Part shown: in pieces, positions 1 through 9,378 of the stretch | Layout of the letters: the number at the start of each line of letters is the position of its first letter | How positions within the stretch are numbered: position 1 is the first letter of the stretch | Source of the DNA: Planomonospora sp. ID67723 | GTDB lineage: Bacteria > Actinomycetota > Actinomycetes > Streptosporangiales > Streptosporangiaceae | NCBI RefSeq assembly: GCF_015711605.1 | Contig: NZ_JABTEZ010000003.1 | Span: 744,001-808,000, forward strand | Direction: 5' to 3' | Length of the DNA: 64,000 nt | Notes under the pieces: model-generated | Seen by the model: the letters and a program-made list of their open reading frames with translations, nothing else | Databases searched by the model: none | What the model was told of the DNA's origin: nothing | Made by a program: the position numbers and the translations under genes

Positions 1-1
1 G

Positions 2-1774
2 GCCGTCGCCCTGGCCTCCCAGTTCGAGGAGGTTCTCGCCCTCGCCGGTGACCTGACCGTCCGGGAGACGGAGGAGGCTCTCGCCGGAGCCGGGCGGGAG
101 CTGGCCGCCCTCACCGCGGTCGCAGGGACGGAGCCGGAGCTCGCCGTCGAGGTGGACCGGGCCACCGCCGTCCTGGAGGAGACCAGAGAGCGGGCCGGGG
201 AGATCGCCCGGCGGCTGGCCGAGGGCCGCGCCCGCCGCACCGCCGCGCAGGCCGAGCAGGCCCGGCTGGGAGCCCGCCTCGACGGGGCCCGCGGCGCCGA
301 CCCCACCGTCCGGGCGCGTCGCGAACGCCTCGCCGCGGAGTCCGCCGGCCTCGCCTCCGCCCTGGCCGCCGTCGTCCGGGTGGAGGAGGCCGCGGCCCGG
401 TACGAAGAGGCGGCCACCAGGCACGGCATCGACCGGGCCGTCGTCCGCGGTGTCCGGCGGGAGGATTCCGAGGAGGCCGCGGACGGTGAGGGGTGCGCCG
501 CGCCTGCCGTGCTGACCGCGGTCCGGGCCGCCGAGGATCTCGTGGAGGCGGAGCGGGTCCTGACCGGGTTGCGGGAGTCTGCGGACGCCGTACCCGCGTT
601 CGAGGCCGAGACGGAGCGTCTGACGGCCGAGCTCGCAGAGCTCAGGGAGCGGTCACGCGAGCTCGCGGTGGCGCTGTCCGCGCGCCGCGCCGACGCCGAG
701 CGGCTCGCCGCCGACGCCGGGCGGCTGACGGCGCGCCTCGACGAGGCCCGGGGGGAGGATCCGACGCTGGCCGCCCGGCTGGAGCGGCTGTCGGAGGAGG
801 CCGATCTGCTCGGGGAGGCCGTCGAGGCCACCCGGCAGGAGCGGGCCGCCGAGGCCGAGCTGGAGGCGGCCGGGGTGCGGGCTGCGGCGGCGGTGGCCGA
901 GGCGGGATTCCTCGGGCTCGACGACGCCCGTGCGGCGGTCCGCCCGGCCGCCGAGCAGGCGGAGAAGGCCGAACGGCTCCGCGCGCTCGATCAGGAGCGC
1001 GCGGCCGTCGACGCCTGGCTGGCCGACCCGGAGCTGATCGCCGCCGCGGCGCAGCCCGAGCCCGACCTGGCCGGGCTGGAGGCGGCCCGTGACGCCGCCG
1101 AGTCCGCGTACGCCGCCTTCCTCTCCGTCAGGCAGCGGGCCGAGGACCGCCGCGACCGTCTGGCCGCGCTCCGCACCGAGCTGGCCGGCTGCCTGGACCG
1201 CTGGCTGCCCGCCGCGGAACGGCACCGCCTCGCGGACCGCCTCGCCGCACTGACCAGCGGAAACTCCAGCGACAACCGATGGAGGATGCGCCTGTCGTCC
1301 TACGTTCTCGGCGAGCGTCTCCGCCAGGTCGTCGCCTCCGCCAACGAGCGGCTGGACCACATGTCGGGCGGCCGGTACCTCCTCGACCACGACCTCGGGC
1401 GTGCGGCGGGCGACCGCAGCAGGTCCGGAGGCGGGCTCGGGTTGCGGATCCTGGACGCCTGGACGGGGGTGGCCCGTGACCCCGCCACGCTGTCGGGAGG
1501 AGAGAGCTTCATCACCTCGCTGGCTCTCGCCCTCGGCCTGGCCGACGTGGTCACCGCCGAGGCCGGGGGAGTGGAGCTCGGCACGCTCTTCGTCGACGAG
1601 GGCTTCGGCACCCTGGACGAGGACACCCTGGACGGCGTTCTGGACATCCTGGACGGCCTGCGCGACGGCGGCCGGGCCGTCGGCATCGTCAGCCACGTCG
1701 GGGAGCTGCGCGTCCGGATTCCCGCCCAGCTCCACGTCCGCAAGGAACGGCACGGCTCGACCATCCGCCAGTGA
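2..1774 (+). CDS. sbcC: SbcC-type exonuclease ATPase, 5' truncated
   Basis: C-terminal part of an SMC/Rad50-like ATPase. The frame is open from base 2, so the N-terminal Walker A half lies outside the window. Most of the visible protein is Ala/Glu/Arg-rich coiled coil. It ends in an ABC head with signature LSGGESF and Walker B LGTLFVDEGFGTLDED, followed by the H-loop region GIVSHVGELR. That combination is typical of SbcC, which with SbcD cleaves hairpin and terminal DNA structures. sbcD would be expected just upstream, outside the window. A strong hairpin follows the stop. Confident about the family; a different SMC-like paralogue cannot be fully excluded without the N-terminus. Confidence 0.9.
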   Translation, partial: AVALASQFEEVLALAGDLTVRETEEALAGAGRELAALTAVAGTEPELAVEVDRATAVLEETRERAGEIARRLAEGRARRTAAQAEQARLGARLDGARGADPTVRARRERLAAESAGLASALAAVVRVEEAAARYEEAATRHGIDRAVVRGVRREDSEEAADGEGCAAPAVLTAVRAAEDLVEAERVLTGLRESADAVPAFEAETERLTAELAELRERSRELAVALSARRADAERLAADAGRLTARLDEARGEDPTLAARLERLSEEADLLGEAVEATRQERAAEAELEAAGVRAAAAVAEAGFLGLDDARAAVRPAAEQAEKAERLRALDQERAAVDAWLADPELIAAAAQPEPDLAGLEAARDAAESAYAAFLSVRQRAEDRRDRLAALRTELAGCLDRWLPAAERHRLADRLAALTSGNSSDNRWRMRLSSYVLGERLRQVVASANERLDHMSGGRYLLDHDLGRAAGDRSRSGGGLGLRILDAWTGVARDPATLSGGESFITSLALALGLADVVTAEAGGVELGTLFVDEGFGTLDEDTLDGVLDILDGLRDGGRAVGIVSHVGELRVRIPAQLHVRKERHGSTIRQ

Positions 1775-1785
1775 CGGCGGCCAGA

Positions 1786-1832
1786 CCCGCGGCGCGCCCG
1801 CGCGGCAGGGTGCGGTGCGGGCGCGCCGCGGG
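1786..1832 (+). terminator. Terminator after sbcC
   Basis: Perfect 15-bp inverted repeat (arms 1786-1800 and 1818-1832, loop 17 nt) starting 11 bp after the sbcC stop. There is no T-tract, as is common in actinobacteria. Confidence 0.7.
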
Positions 1833-1914
1833 CTTCGAAGGGGATCCGACACTTTCGCATTCTGTGATATTTCGATTACGCTAAGGCTTTTTCTTCCGCC
1901 GCCGATGGAACGGC

Positions 1915-3378
1915 ATGGACAGGTCTCGGGCGTGGCGCGTCTACCTCCTCGGCGGTTTGATCGTCGTGGCGGTGTACGCGTCGATGCCGTACGGCCTGGC
2001 ACGTGATCTGATGTACGTCCTCATCGGGATGTCCAGCGCTGTGGCCGCGTTCGTGGCGGCCGGCCGCTCCGGCGGCGGGGTCCGCGTGCTCTGGATGCTG
2101 ATGGCGGTCGGCCAGTTCGCCGCGGCGGTGGGCGACGCGCTGTGGACCTACTACGAGCACATCGCCAAGACCGATCCCTTCCCCTCCGCGGCCGACGGGT
2201 TCTACCTGCTGCAGTACCCGCTCGTCACCGGCGCCCTGCTCCTGCTCGCCCGGCACCACCGCTCCCCAGAGGACCGGGAGGCCCTGCTGGACGGCGCCAT
2301 CCTCGTCGTCGGCCTCGCCCTGCCGTACTGGGTGCTCGTGATCAGCCCGAGCATCGGCGGTTACGACTCCGCCCTGGAAGAGGTCGTCATGCTGAGCTAT
2401 CCGCTGGCCGACGTGCTGCTGCTGGCGGGGCTCGTGCGACTGATGGCCACCTCGCGCGCGCAGACCTCCTCCGGACGTATGATCACCGCCGCCCTGATCC
2501 TGGTCATGGCCGGCGACGTCACCTTCGTCCTGGCCGGGGACGCGATCGTCTACGGTGTTCCGCTCTCGCTCCTGCCGTTCCTGATGTCCTATCTGACCTG
2601 GGGGGCGGCGGCGTTGCATCCCTCGGCGGCCGACCTGCTGCGCCCTACCAGCGCCACCGCCCCCTCCCTGACCAACCGGCGGCTGCTCACGTTGACGGCG
2701 GTGGTCCTGCTGGCCCCCGGGACCTTGATCGTGCAGCTCGCCTTCGGCCTGGAGCTGAGTGCCTGGGCGGTCTCGATCACCTCGGTCGTGCTGTTCGTCC
2801 TGGTCGTGGCCAGGATGGCCATCATGCTGCGGCGCATGCAGCATCAGGCCCGCAGGCTGGATGAGATTGCCCGCACCGACACCCTGACCGGTCTGCCCAA
2901 CCGCCGCACGATGGACGCCCAGCTCGCCCGCGAATACGAGCGCGCCACGCTCGACGGCACCCCGCTGACACTGGCGATGATCGACTTGGACCGCTTCAAG
3001 CTATTCAACGACACCCACGGCCACCAGGGCGGGGACGAGCTGCTGGCGGGCGCGGCCACCGCCTGGAGCCTGGTGCTCGCCAGCGACGACATGCTGGCCC
3101 GCTACGGCGGTGAGGAGTTCGTGCTGCTGATGCCGGGTCGCGGCCTGGACGATGCCGAGCACCTGCTGGCCGCTTTGCGTGTGGTGACGCCGCAACGGCA
3201 GACCTTCTCGGCGGGCCTGGCCCTGTGGGACGGCCGGGAGACCCCGCTGGAGCTGCTCCGCCGGGCCGACACCGCGCTGTACGCCGCAAAGGAGGCCGGC
3301 CGCGACCGCGTCATGCGAGCCGCCCCGGCCGAGGAGAATGCAATGGCCGGGCCACCGACCGGTAACGTTCTGCAATAG
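1915..3378 (+). CDS. Membrane GGDEF diguanylate cyclase, copy 1
   Basis: 487 residues: about 300 residues of hydrophobic segments (some eight helices), then a cytoplasmic GGDEF domain that would make cyclic-di-GMP from two GTP. The active-site motif is ARYGGEEF (G398-F402), a competent GG(D/E)EF. The DxLTGLPNRR motif that opens the domain and the metal-binding segment MIDLDRFKLFND are present. The inhibitory I-site (RxxD) is degenerate: the Arg position holds Ala (ASDD), so product inhibition at this site is unlikely. No EAL domain. Start chosen because the flanking sequence matches that of the second copy; the ribosome binding site is weak. Tandem paralogue of the next gene. Confidence 0.85.
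   Translation: MDRSRAWRVYLLGGLIVVAVYASMPYGLARDLMYVLIGMSSAVAAFVAAGRSGGGVRVLWMLMAVGQFAAAVGDALWTYYEHIAKTDPFPSAADGFYLLQYPLVTGALLLLARHHRSPEDREALLDGAILVVGLALPYWVLVISPSIGGYDSALEEVVMLSYPLADVLLLAGLVRLMATSRAQTSSGRMITAALILVMAGDVTFVLAGDAIVYGVPLSLLPFLMSYLTWGAAALHPSAADLLRPTSATAPSLTNRRLLTLTAVVLLAPGTLIVQLAFGLELSAWAVSITSVVLFVLVVARMAIMLRRMQHQARRLDEIARTDTLTGLPNRRTMDAQLAREYERATLDGTPLTLAMIDLDRFKLFNDTHGHQGGDELLAGAATAWSLVLASDDMLARYGGEEFVLLMPGRGLDDAEHLLAALRVVTPQRQTFSAGLALWDGRETPLELLRRADTALYAAKEAGRDRVMRAAPAEENAMAGPPTGNVLQ
2671..3331 (+). repeat. 661-bp near-identical direct repeat, copy 1
   Basis: This block matches 4188-4848 with a constant 1,517-bp offset. I found one silent difference (att versus atc, in the codon before ALA-Arg-Thr-Asp at about 2867). 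It covers the last transmembrane segments and the whole GGDEF domain. Upstream, the two genes are clearly diverged apart from short identical patches. Confidence 0.9.
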
Positions 3379-3431
3379 AATTACGACGCCCTGGAGTCTA
3401 AAGGGTATGGCCGGCCTGCCGATGGAGTGGT

Positions 3432-4934
3432 ATGGGCACTTCTCGAGCGTGGTGTGTTTACCTCTTGGGCGGCGTGGCCGTTCTGGTGGTCTTCATGCTG
3501 CTGCCGTATGGAATGCCGCGTGATGTGCTGTATGCCTTGATTGCGTTTTCCTGCGCGGTGGCGATCCTGTGGTCGGCTGCTCGCCTCCGGAACGCCACCG
3601 CCCTGCCGTGGGTGCTGATGGGAGTCGGCCAGCTCGCCGTGGTCGTCGGCGACAGCCTGTGGGTCTACTACGAGCACATCGCCGAGGTGAACCCCTTCCC
3701 CTCCGTGGCCGACGGGTTCTACCTGCTGCAGTACCCGCTCGTCACCGGCGCCCTGCTCCTGCTCGCCCGGCACCACCGGTCCGCCGGGGACCGGGAGGCC
3801 CGGCTGGACGCCGCCATCCTCATCGTCGGGCTGAGCCTGCCCTACTGGGTGCTGCTGATCAGTCCGAAGATCGGCCACTACGACTCCGTCCTCATGCAGG
3901 TGATCGCGCTGGGCTACCCGCTCGGCGACGTGCTGCTGCTGGCCGCGCTCGTGCGGTTGCTGACCGGCGCGGGCGCCCGGACGCCCGCCTTCCGGATGAT
4001 CGCCCTGGCTCTGGTCTGCGTTCTCACCGGAGATGTGGTCTTCGTCATGCTGGAGGACCCTCAGGGGTTCAGCGTCTCCCTCGGTGTCCTGCCGTTCCTG
4101 ATGTCGTATCTGGTCTGGGGGGCGGCGGCGTTGCATCCCTCGGCGGCCGACTTGCTGCGCGCCACCCCGGAGACGGTTCCGTCGCTGACCAACCGGCGGC
4201 TGCTCACGTTGACGGCGGTGGTCCTGCTGGCCCCCGGGACCTTGATCGTGCAGCTCGCCTTCGGCCTGGAGCTGAGTGCCTGGGCGGTCTCGATCACCTC
4301 GGTCGTGCTGTTCGTCCTGGTCGTGGCCAGGATGGCCATCATGCTGCGGCGCATGCAGCATCAGGCCCGCAGGCTGGATGAGATCGCCCGCACCGACACC
4401 CTGACCGGTCTGCCCAACCGCCGCACGATGGACGCCCAGCTCGCCCGCGAATACGAGCGCGCCACGCTCGACGGCACCCCGCTGACACTGGCGATGATCG
4501 ACTTGGACCGCTTCAAGCTATTCAACGACACCCACGGCCACCAGGGCGGGGACGAGCTGCTGGCGGGCGCGGCCACCGCCTGGAGCCTGGTGCTCGCCAG
4601 CGACGACATGCTGGCCCGCTACGGCGGTGAGGAGTTCGTGCTGCTGATGCCGGGTCGCGGCCTGGACGATGCCGAGCACCTGCTGGCCGCTTTGCGTGTG
4701 GTGACGCCGCAACGGCAGACCTTCTCGGCGGGCCTGGCCCTGTGGGACGGCCGGGAGACCCCGCTGGAGCTGCTCCGCCGGGCCGACACCGCGCTGTACG
4801 CCGCAAAGGAGGCCGGCCGCGACCGCGTCATGCGAGCCGCCCCGGCCGTCGGCCGCCGGCCGGAGCCGGTCAATAGCCGCGAGTACGGCGGGCCGCCGGG
4901 CGCAGGACCCGCTTGGTCAGCTCCGAGCCGGTGA
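3432..4934 (+). CDS. Membrane GGDEF diguanylate cyclase, copy 2
   Basis: 500 residues, tandem paralogue of the upstream gene, 53 bp after its stop. The N-terminal membrane half has diverged substantially while the last membrane segments and GGDEF domain (GGEEF at residue 398) are identical in protein sequence. The same degenerate I-site is present. The C-terminus differs: after the shared block the frame runs into the 3' end of the opposite-strand exporter gene, giving a Pro/Gly/Arg-rich tail of about 28 residues with no counterpart in copy 1 and a 65-bp antisense overlap. The two genes probably respond to different membrane signals while sharing output; that is inference. Confidence 0.85.
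   Translation: MGTSRAWCVYLLGGVAVLVVFMLLPYGMPRDVLYALIAFSCAVAILWSAARLRNATALPWVLMGVGQLAVVVGDSLWVYYEHIAEVNPFPSVADGFYLLQYPLVTGALLLLARHHRSAGDREARLDAAILIVGLSLPYWVLLISPKIGHYDSVLMQVIALGYPLGDVLLLAALVRLLTGAGARTPAFRMIALALVCVLTGDVVFVMLEDPQGFSVSLGVLPFLMSYLVWGAAALHPSAADLLRATPETVPSLTNRRLLTLTAVVLLAPGTLIVQLAFGLELSAWAVSITSVVLFVLVVARMAIMLRRMQHQARRLDEIARTDTLTGLPNRRTMDAQLAREYERATLDGTPLTLAMIDLDRFKLFNDTHGHQGGDELLAGAATAWSLVLASDDMLARYGGEEFVLLMPGRGLDDAEHLLAALRVVTPQRQTFSAGLALWDGRETPLELLRRADTALYAAKEAGRDRVMRAAPAVGRRPEPVNSREYGGPPGAGPAWSAPSR
4188..4848 (+). repeat. 661-bp near-identical direct repeat, copy 2
   Basis: Second copy of the block at 2671-3331. The identity ends abruptly at 4848, just before the tail that overlaps the exporter gene. 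Confidence 0.9.
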
Positions 4935-6267
4935 CCGCCCGCAGGATCTCCGCTCCCAGGATGACGCCGGCGCCCAGCGCGAGCGCGGTCGAGAGCGCCT
5001 GAAGCAGGCTGACCAGACCGGCCTCCGGGTGGCCGAGGCTGATCTCCAGCATGCCCCGGTACAGGGCCGTGCCCGGCAGCAGCGGGCAGATGGCCGGGAC
5101 GGTGAGGACGAGCGAGGGCACCAGGGCGCGTTGCGCGTAGGCGGTACCGAGCAGGCCGATCACCGTCGCCGAGACGGCCGTGGCCAGCACCACCGGAACC
5201 TGCCACACGGTGATGAGCTGCACGAAGACGACCCAGATCAGACCGCCGCCGATCGACGCCTGCAGCAGGTACCGGGGCGGCACGAGCAGAGCGACGGCGA
5301 ACGTCAGCGTCACCCCGACCGCCCCGACGAGCTGGTCGGCCCGCAGGGAGAGCGGAGCGACGGGCACGTTCTCCACGCTCAGCGGCACGCCGAACCGCAC
5401 CGCCGCGTACAGCGTGATGCCGATTCCGGAGATCACGGCGGTGAGGGTGAAGAAGACCTCGAACAGCCGGCCGGTCGCCGTCACGTACTCACCGGCGATT
5501 CCGTCCTGCACGCAGGCCACCATCAGCCGCCCCGGCAGCAGCGCGATCACCGCGCCGACCACCACCGCGGAGGCCCGCACCGGCGCGTCGATCGCGATCA
5601 TCAGCACCGCGACCAGCGAGCCGAGCAGCGCGGCGACCGCGAGCTGGAAGAACTCCGCCACGCCGCGCCGGGCCAGCCAGGCGCTCACCCGGTCGCCCAG
5701 CACGGTGGCGGAGAACGCCGCCAGCGCCACCCTGGCCCCGCCGCCGACCAGCAGGCTCGCCGAGGCCGCGATCAGCGCGAGCGCGGTGACCAGCAGCCAG
5801 TTCGGGTAGACCGGCACCCGCCGGGTGATCCTCCTCAGCCGCGCCTCGGCCTCGCCGAGCGGGATCGACCCGTCGGAGGCCTCCCGGACCAGGTCGTGGA
5901 CGGCGATCAGCCGGTCGTAGTCGGGCAGGCGGCGACGTACCCGACGCTCGGCGGTGACCGGGGCCCGGCCGTCGGCGGGCACGTGCGACAGGGTGATGGC
6001 CGACAGGTTGACGTCGGCCTCGCAGTGCGGCACGGCGTAGGCGTTGGTGATCGTGCGCATGCTGCCGGAGACGGTCTCGGTGGCCTCGCCGCTGCCGAGC
6101 AGCAGTTCGCCCACGCGAAGCGCCAGCGCCATGGCGCGGTAGGCGTCGCGCTGAACGGGCGCCTGGTCCAGCGACGATCCCGGCACCGGCCCCTCCACGT
6201 CGTGTCCTGCCGAACCCAGACCGTCGCGTGCGGCGGAGCGGCGCGTCACGACGGGCTCCGCGAGCAC
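4870..6267 (-). CDS. Threonine/serine exporter family membrane protein
   Basis: 465 residues, resembling the ThrE family: an N-terminal soluble part (ALRVGELLLGSGEATETV, then a Cys/His-containing segment NAYAVPHCEADVNLSAITLSH) followed by about ten transmembrane helices (ThrE plus DUF3815-like halves in one chain, as in Corynebacterium ThrE). The family exports threonine and serine, or related small metabolites; substrate here is unknown. The GTG start at 6267 lacks a good ribosome binding site and the first 40 residues may be mis-assigned. Its 3' end overlaps the convergent GGDEF gene by 65 bp. It follows the SMC-like gene by 45 bp, so it may be cotranscribed with it. Confidence 0.8.
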   Translation of the reverse strand: MLAEPVVTRRSAARDGLGSAGHDVEGPVPGSSLDQAPVQRDAYRAMALALRVGELLLGSGEATETVSGSMRTITNAYAVPHCEADVNLSAITLSHVPADGRAPVTAERRVRRRLPDYDRLIAVHDLVREASDGSIPLGEAEARLRRITRRVPVYPNWLLVTALALIAASASLLVGGGARVALAAFSATVLGDRVSAWLARRGVAEFFQLAVAALLGSLVAVLMIAIDAPVRASAVVVGAVIALLPGRLMVACVQDGIAGEYVTATGRLFEVFFTLTAVISGIGITLYAAVRFGVPLSVENVPVAPLSLRADQLVGAVGVTLTFAVALLVPPRYLLQASIGGGLIWVVFVQLITVWQVPVVLATAVSATVIGLLGTAYAQRALVPSLVLTVPAICPLLPGTALYRGMLEISLGHPEAGLVSLLQALSTALALGAGVILGAEILRAVTGSELTKRVLRPAARRTRGY

Positions 6268-6312
6268 GCGCCGGACCCCGGAAGACTCCTCGGAACGGAC
6301 TCCGTCACGAGA

Positions 6313-9300
6313 TTATCCGCTGACCGCGGCGGCGAGGGCGCGCACCCGCCCGGCGTGGCGGTCATGACCGATGACCACAGGTGGTTCGTTGTACGGCATG
6401 GCGTCGGAGGAACGGCGCAGCTTGATGTACTGGCCGCAGGCGTCCACCGCGTAGGGCTCCATGTCGTCCTGGAGCGCGCCGATCACCGTGATCCCGTATG
6501 TCTCGCCGATCCGGCGGAACAGCGCCACGGCCTCGCGCCGGTGCTCCTTGCCGAGGTTGCGGCCCAGCTCGTCCAGGACCAGGCAGAGGTGCCCGCCGCC
6601 GGAGGAGGCGATCGCCGCCGCGCAGACCAGCTTCACGGCCTTCTCGTCCATCAGCGCCGTGTTGGCCCGCCGGTTGTAGGGCACGAAGCCCTGGCCCTCG
6701 CCCCGGCGCCACTTCGGGGTGACCCGCCACGCCCAGCGCTGCTCCGGGTCGGCGGGGGCCGGCGGGACCGGGAACTCCAGTGTCGCGCCGTACCCGCCGT
6801 AGGAGGTGTCGAGCTTGTCGAACTCCTCGGCCACCCGGGTCAGCCGCGCCTTGATCGCCGCGGTCAGCGCCGCGCGGTGCACGGCGGTGGACTGGGCCGC
6901 CTCCTCGGCGCCCTTGGCGGCGGCGGCCAGGTCCCGCTGCCGGGTGGCGAGCTGGGCCTCGATCTGCCGGCGCTGGTGTCGTTCGTACTCCTCCTGGGCG
7001 CGCAGGTAGGACGAGAGCGCCGCGCAGACGCCGGGGAAGGAGGCCTGCTCCCGCGCGGTCCGGCCGGCGCCGGGCGTGGCCCGCTCGCGGAGCAGGAAGC
7101 GCAGCTCGTCGGGCATCTCCTCGTCCTCGCCGGGAAAGGTGTCGCGCAGCGCCTCGTCCAGACGGCGCTCGGCCGTCCGCCACCACTCCTCGGCGGTCAG
7201 CGGGCGTTCGGGCTCGGGCAGCGCGCGCAGCCACTCGTGCGCCCCGTCGGCCGTGCCGCCCCACTCCTGGGCCAGCGCCTCCAGTCCAAGCGCCTCTCGC
7301 TCCGCGGCGACCCCGGCCGCCTGCCGGCCGGCCTGGTCCCGCTCGGCATCGAGACGGGCCCGGCGGCCCTCCAGCCGCTCGATCTCCATGTTCCTGGTCC
7401 TCGCGCGGAAGTCCAGGGCACCGGCCCGCCGCTCCGCCTCGCCGACCTTCGGCGTGAGATCGGCCAGCGCCTCGGTCAGCTCGGTGAGCCGGGCCCGCCG
7501 TTCGGCCAGCCGCCGCTCGACGTCGGCCAGCTGCACGGCCGCCTTCGCGCCCTCCAGGCGTCGTCCGGCCTCGGCTACCCGCTCCTCGGCCGCCCGTACG
7601 GCCTCCGCCGCCTCCTCCTGCGCGTCGCGCGCCCGGTGCAGCCGCAGCTCGGCGGCCTTGATGCGGGCCTCCCTGCCGGTTGCCACCGCCTCGAACGACC
7701 CCACCACGGTGACGCCCGACGCACTGACCAGCACCGATCCGGGCAGCGCGGCCAGCGCCCGTGCCGCCGCCGCCAGGTCACCGGCGTCCACGACGACCGC
7801 GTGCTCACGCGGCCATCCCCCGGACCCCGTGACGGAGGCCAGGGCCTCCGTGCGGTCGCCGTTCCCGGCCGCGCCGTCCGGCGCCGCCGCGCCGTCACGG
7901 GCCTGCTCGGCCACGTCGATCGCGTCGAGCAGGCCGGTCGCGCCGACACCCGCCTCGGCGAGCGCCTTGAGCTGGGCGGCGGCCGGCCCGCCCTCGGCGT
8001 CGTCCAGCGCGGCCCGGGCGCCGTCGACTTCGCGGTCGGCCACGCCCAGGGCCTTCAGCGCCTCGTTCAGGCCGGCCCTGCTCCGGGCCAGCTCGCCCTC
8101 GGCGGTCTCCACGTCACGGCCGTCGGCAAGTCTGCGCCGCTCCTCCAGCCCGGGGACCAACCCGCGCAGCTCGTCGGCCGAGCTCGTGGCCACGGCCCGG
8201 TCGGCCTCGAGCTTGGCCGCCCGCGCCTGCAGGGCGGTCAGCTCCTCACGGGCCTCGGCCAGGCCCCGGTCCAGCGTGTCGTCCTTCAGCGCGGCGATCT
8301 CCGCCCGGACCGCCTCGATCGACTCCGCTGCATGCTCGCCCGCCCGGCGGAACCGCTCCAGCTCGGCGGCGAGGGCCTCGTCCCGCCGGGCCGCCTCGGC
8401 GAGCCTGCGCGCCAGCCGCCCCCGCCAGCAGCGCAGCGCGTCGGCCAGGTGCACCCTGGCCCGGTCGCGCCGGTCGAAGGCCTCCAGCAGCGCCCGCGAC
8501 TCGTCCTCGAACTCCTTGAGCAGCTCCATGGCCCGGGTGGCCCGGACCCGCTTGGCGTGCTCGTCGCGCCGGGCCTCCCGCTCCTGGTCGAGCTCGGAGT
8601 CCAGGCCGGTCAGCGCGGCGATCGCCTCGAAGACCCGCTCGGGGGAGATCTCGTTGAGCGGCTGGGAGAGCAGGTTGGTGGCGACCTTGCTCCGCACCGA
8701 GGTGGACAGGAACGACACGCACCGCACGCGGTCGCCGTACAGGAACCTGGTCAGGTCGCGCGCCACCACGTCACGCCGGCCCGCCGAGCGCGGCAGGGTC
8801 GCCCAGACCTCGTCCGCCCGCGCCACCCGCTCCGCTTCGGAGGGGGCCGAGGCCGCCCGCACCCCCCGGGTCCACCGGATCTCCAGGTGCGGGGCCTCCT
8901 GGTTGACCCTCAGCCACACGGTCACCGCGTCGTCCATCGTGTCGGCCCCGGCGAAGACGCCCACGATGTAACCGTGGGTGGCGCTGGCCCAGGTCCGCCC
9001 GCCCGCCCCGGCCGCGAGCTCGGCGTTGAACAGCAGCTCGGAGACGGCCTTGGCGCCGGAGGCGAAGCGCCACTGCTCGTCGCCGAGCAGCGCTGTGATC
9101 ATCGCGATGAACGACGACTTGCCCGCGCCGTTGGAATCCTTCGGCCCGGCCCCGGCCACCACGATCAGCGTGCCCGGTACGGTCGGCACCAGGTGGGTGG
9201 AGAGCCGGGAGATGTTGACGGCCTGCACGGCGATCAGCACGCGGTCGCCGACCACGTTCTCGCCCGGCGCGTTCGCCTGGACGTCCACCGGCACCAGACT

Positions 9301-9378
9301 CGGCTGCTCGGTCAAGCTCGTCGTTCCTTCCCTCGGGGCGGTCGTGTTCGGGGCGGTCCCTCCGCCCGTCGTGCTCAC
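6313..9378 (-). CDS. Divergent SMC-like coiled-coil ATPase
   Basis: 1,021 residues with SMC architecture. N-terminal head with Walker A GPKDSNGAGKSS (78-89); coiled coil about 255-465; a short globular, hinge-like region about 466-572; returning coiled coil about 573-870; C-terminal head with Walker B LCLVLDELGRNLG (D936, E937). The usual LSGGQ signature is not visible; its place before Walker B holds MDEKAVKLVCAAAIASS. That separates it from Smc, SbcC, RecN and standard JetC. GTG start overlaps the upstream stop (GTGA), so the three genes 11901-6313 are translationally coupled. Likely role, by analogy with MukB/JetC: DNA loop extrusion or plasmid/chromosome surveillance. Function is inferred, not shown. 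Confidence 0.75.
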   Translation of the reverse strand: MSTTGGGTAPNTTAPREGTTSLTEQPSLVPVDVQANAPGENVVGDRVLIAVQAVNISRLSTHLVPTVPGTLIVVAGAGPKDSNGAGKSSFIAMITALLGDEQWRFASGAKAVSELLFNAELAAGAGGRTWASATHGYIVGVFAGADTMDDAVTVWLRVNQEAPHLEIRWTRGVRAASAPSEAERVARADEVWATLPRSAGRRDVVARDLTRFLYGDRVRCVSFLSTSVRSKVATNLLSQPLNEISPERVFEAIAALTGLDSELDQEREARRDEHAKRVRATRAMELLKEFEDESRALLEAFDRRDRARVHLADALRCWRGRLARRLAEAARRDEALAAELERFRRAGEHAAESIEAVRAEIAALKDDTLDRGLAEAREELTALQARAAKLEADRAVATSSADELRGLVPGLEERRRLADGRDVETAEGELARSRAGLNEALKALGVADREVDGARAALDDAEGGPAAAQLKALAEAGVGATGLLDAIDVAEQARDGAAAPDGAAGNGDRTEALASVTGSGGWPREHAVVVDAGDLAAAARALAALPGSVLVSASGVTVVGSFEAVATGREARIKAAELRLHRARDAQEEAAEAVRAAEERVAEAGRRLEGAKAAVQLADVERRLAERRARLTELTEALADLTPKVGEAERRAGALDFRARTRNMEIERLEGRRARLDAERDQAGRQAAGVAAEREALGLEALAQEWGGTADGAHEWLRALPEPERPLTAEEWWRTAERRLDEALRDTFPGEDEEMPDELRFLLRERATPGAGRTAREQASFPGVCAALSSYLRAQEEYERHQRRQIEAQLATRQRDLAAAAKGAEEAAQSTAVHRAALTAAIKARLTRVAEEFDKLDTSYGGYGATLEFPVPPAPADPEQRWAWRVTPKWRRGEGQGFVPYNRRANTALMDEKAVKLVCAAAIASSGGGHLCLVLDELGRNLGKEHRREAVALFRRIGETYGITVIGALQDDMEPYAVDACGQYIKLRRSSDAMPYNEPPVVIGHDRHAGRVRALAAAVSG

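Noticed and set aside
4870-6312. Exporter gene as the fourth member (JetD equivalent) of the SMC-like operon
   Set aside because: Its protein is a ThrE-type membrane transporter, not a topoisomerase-VI-like nuclease; it merely follows the operon.
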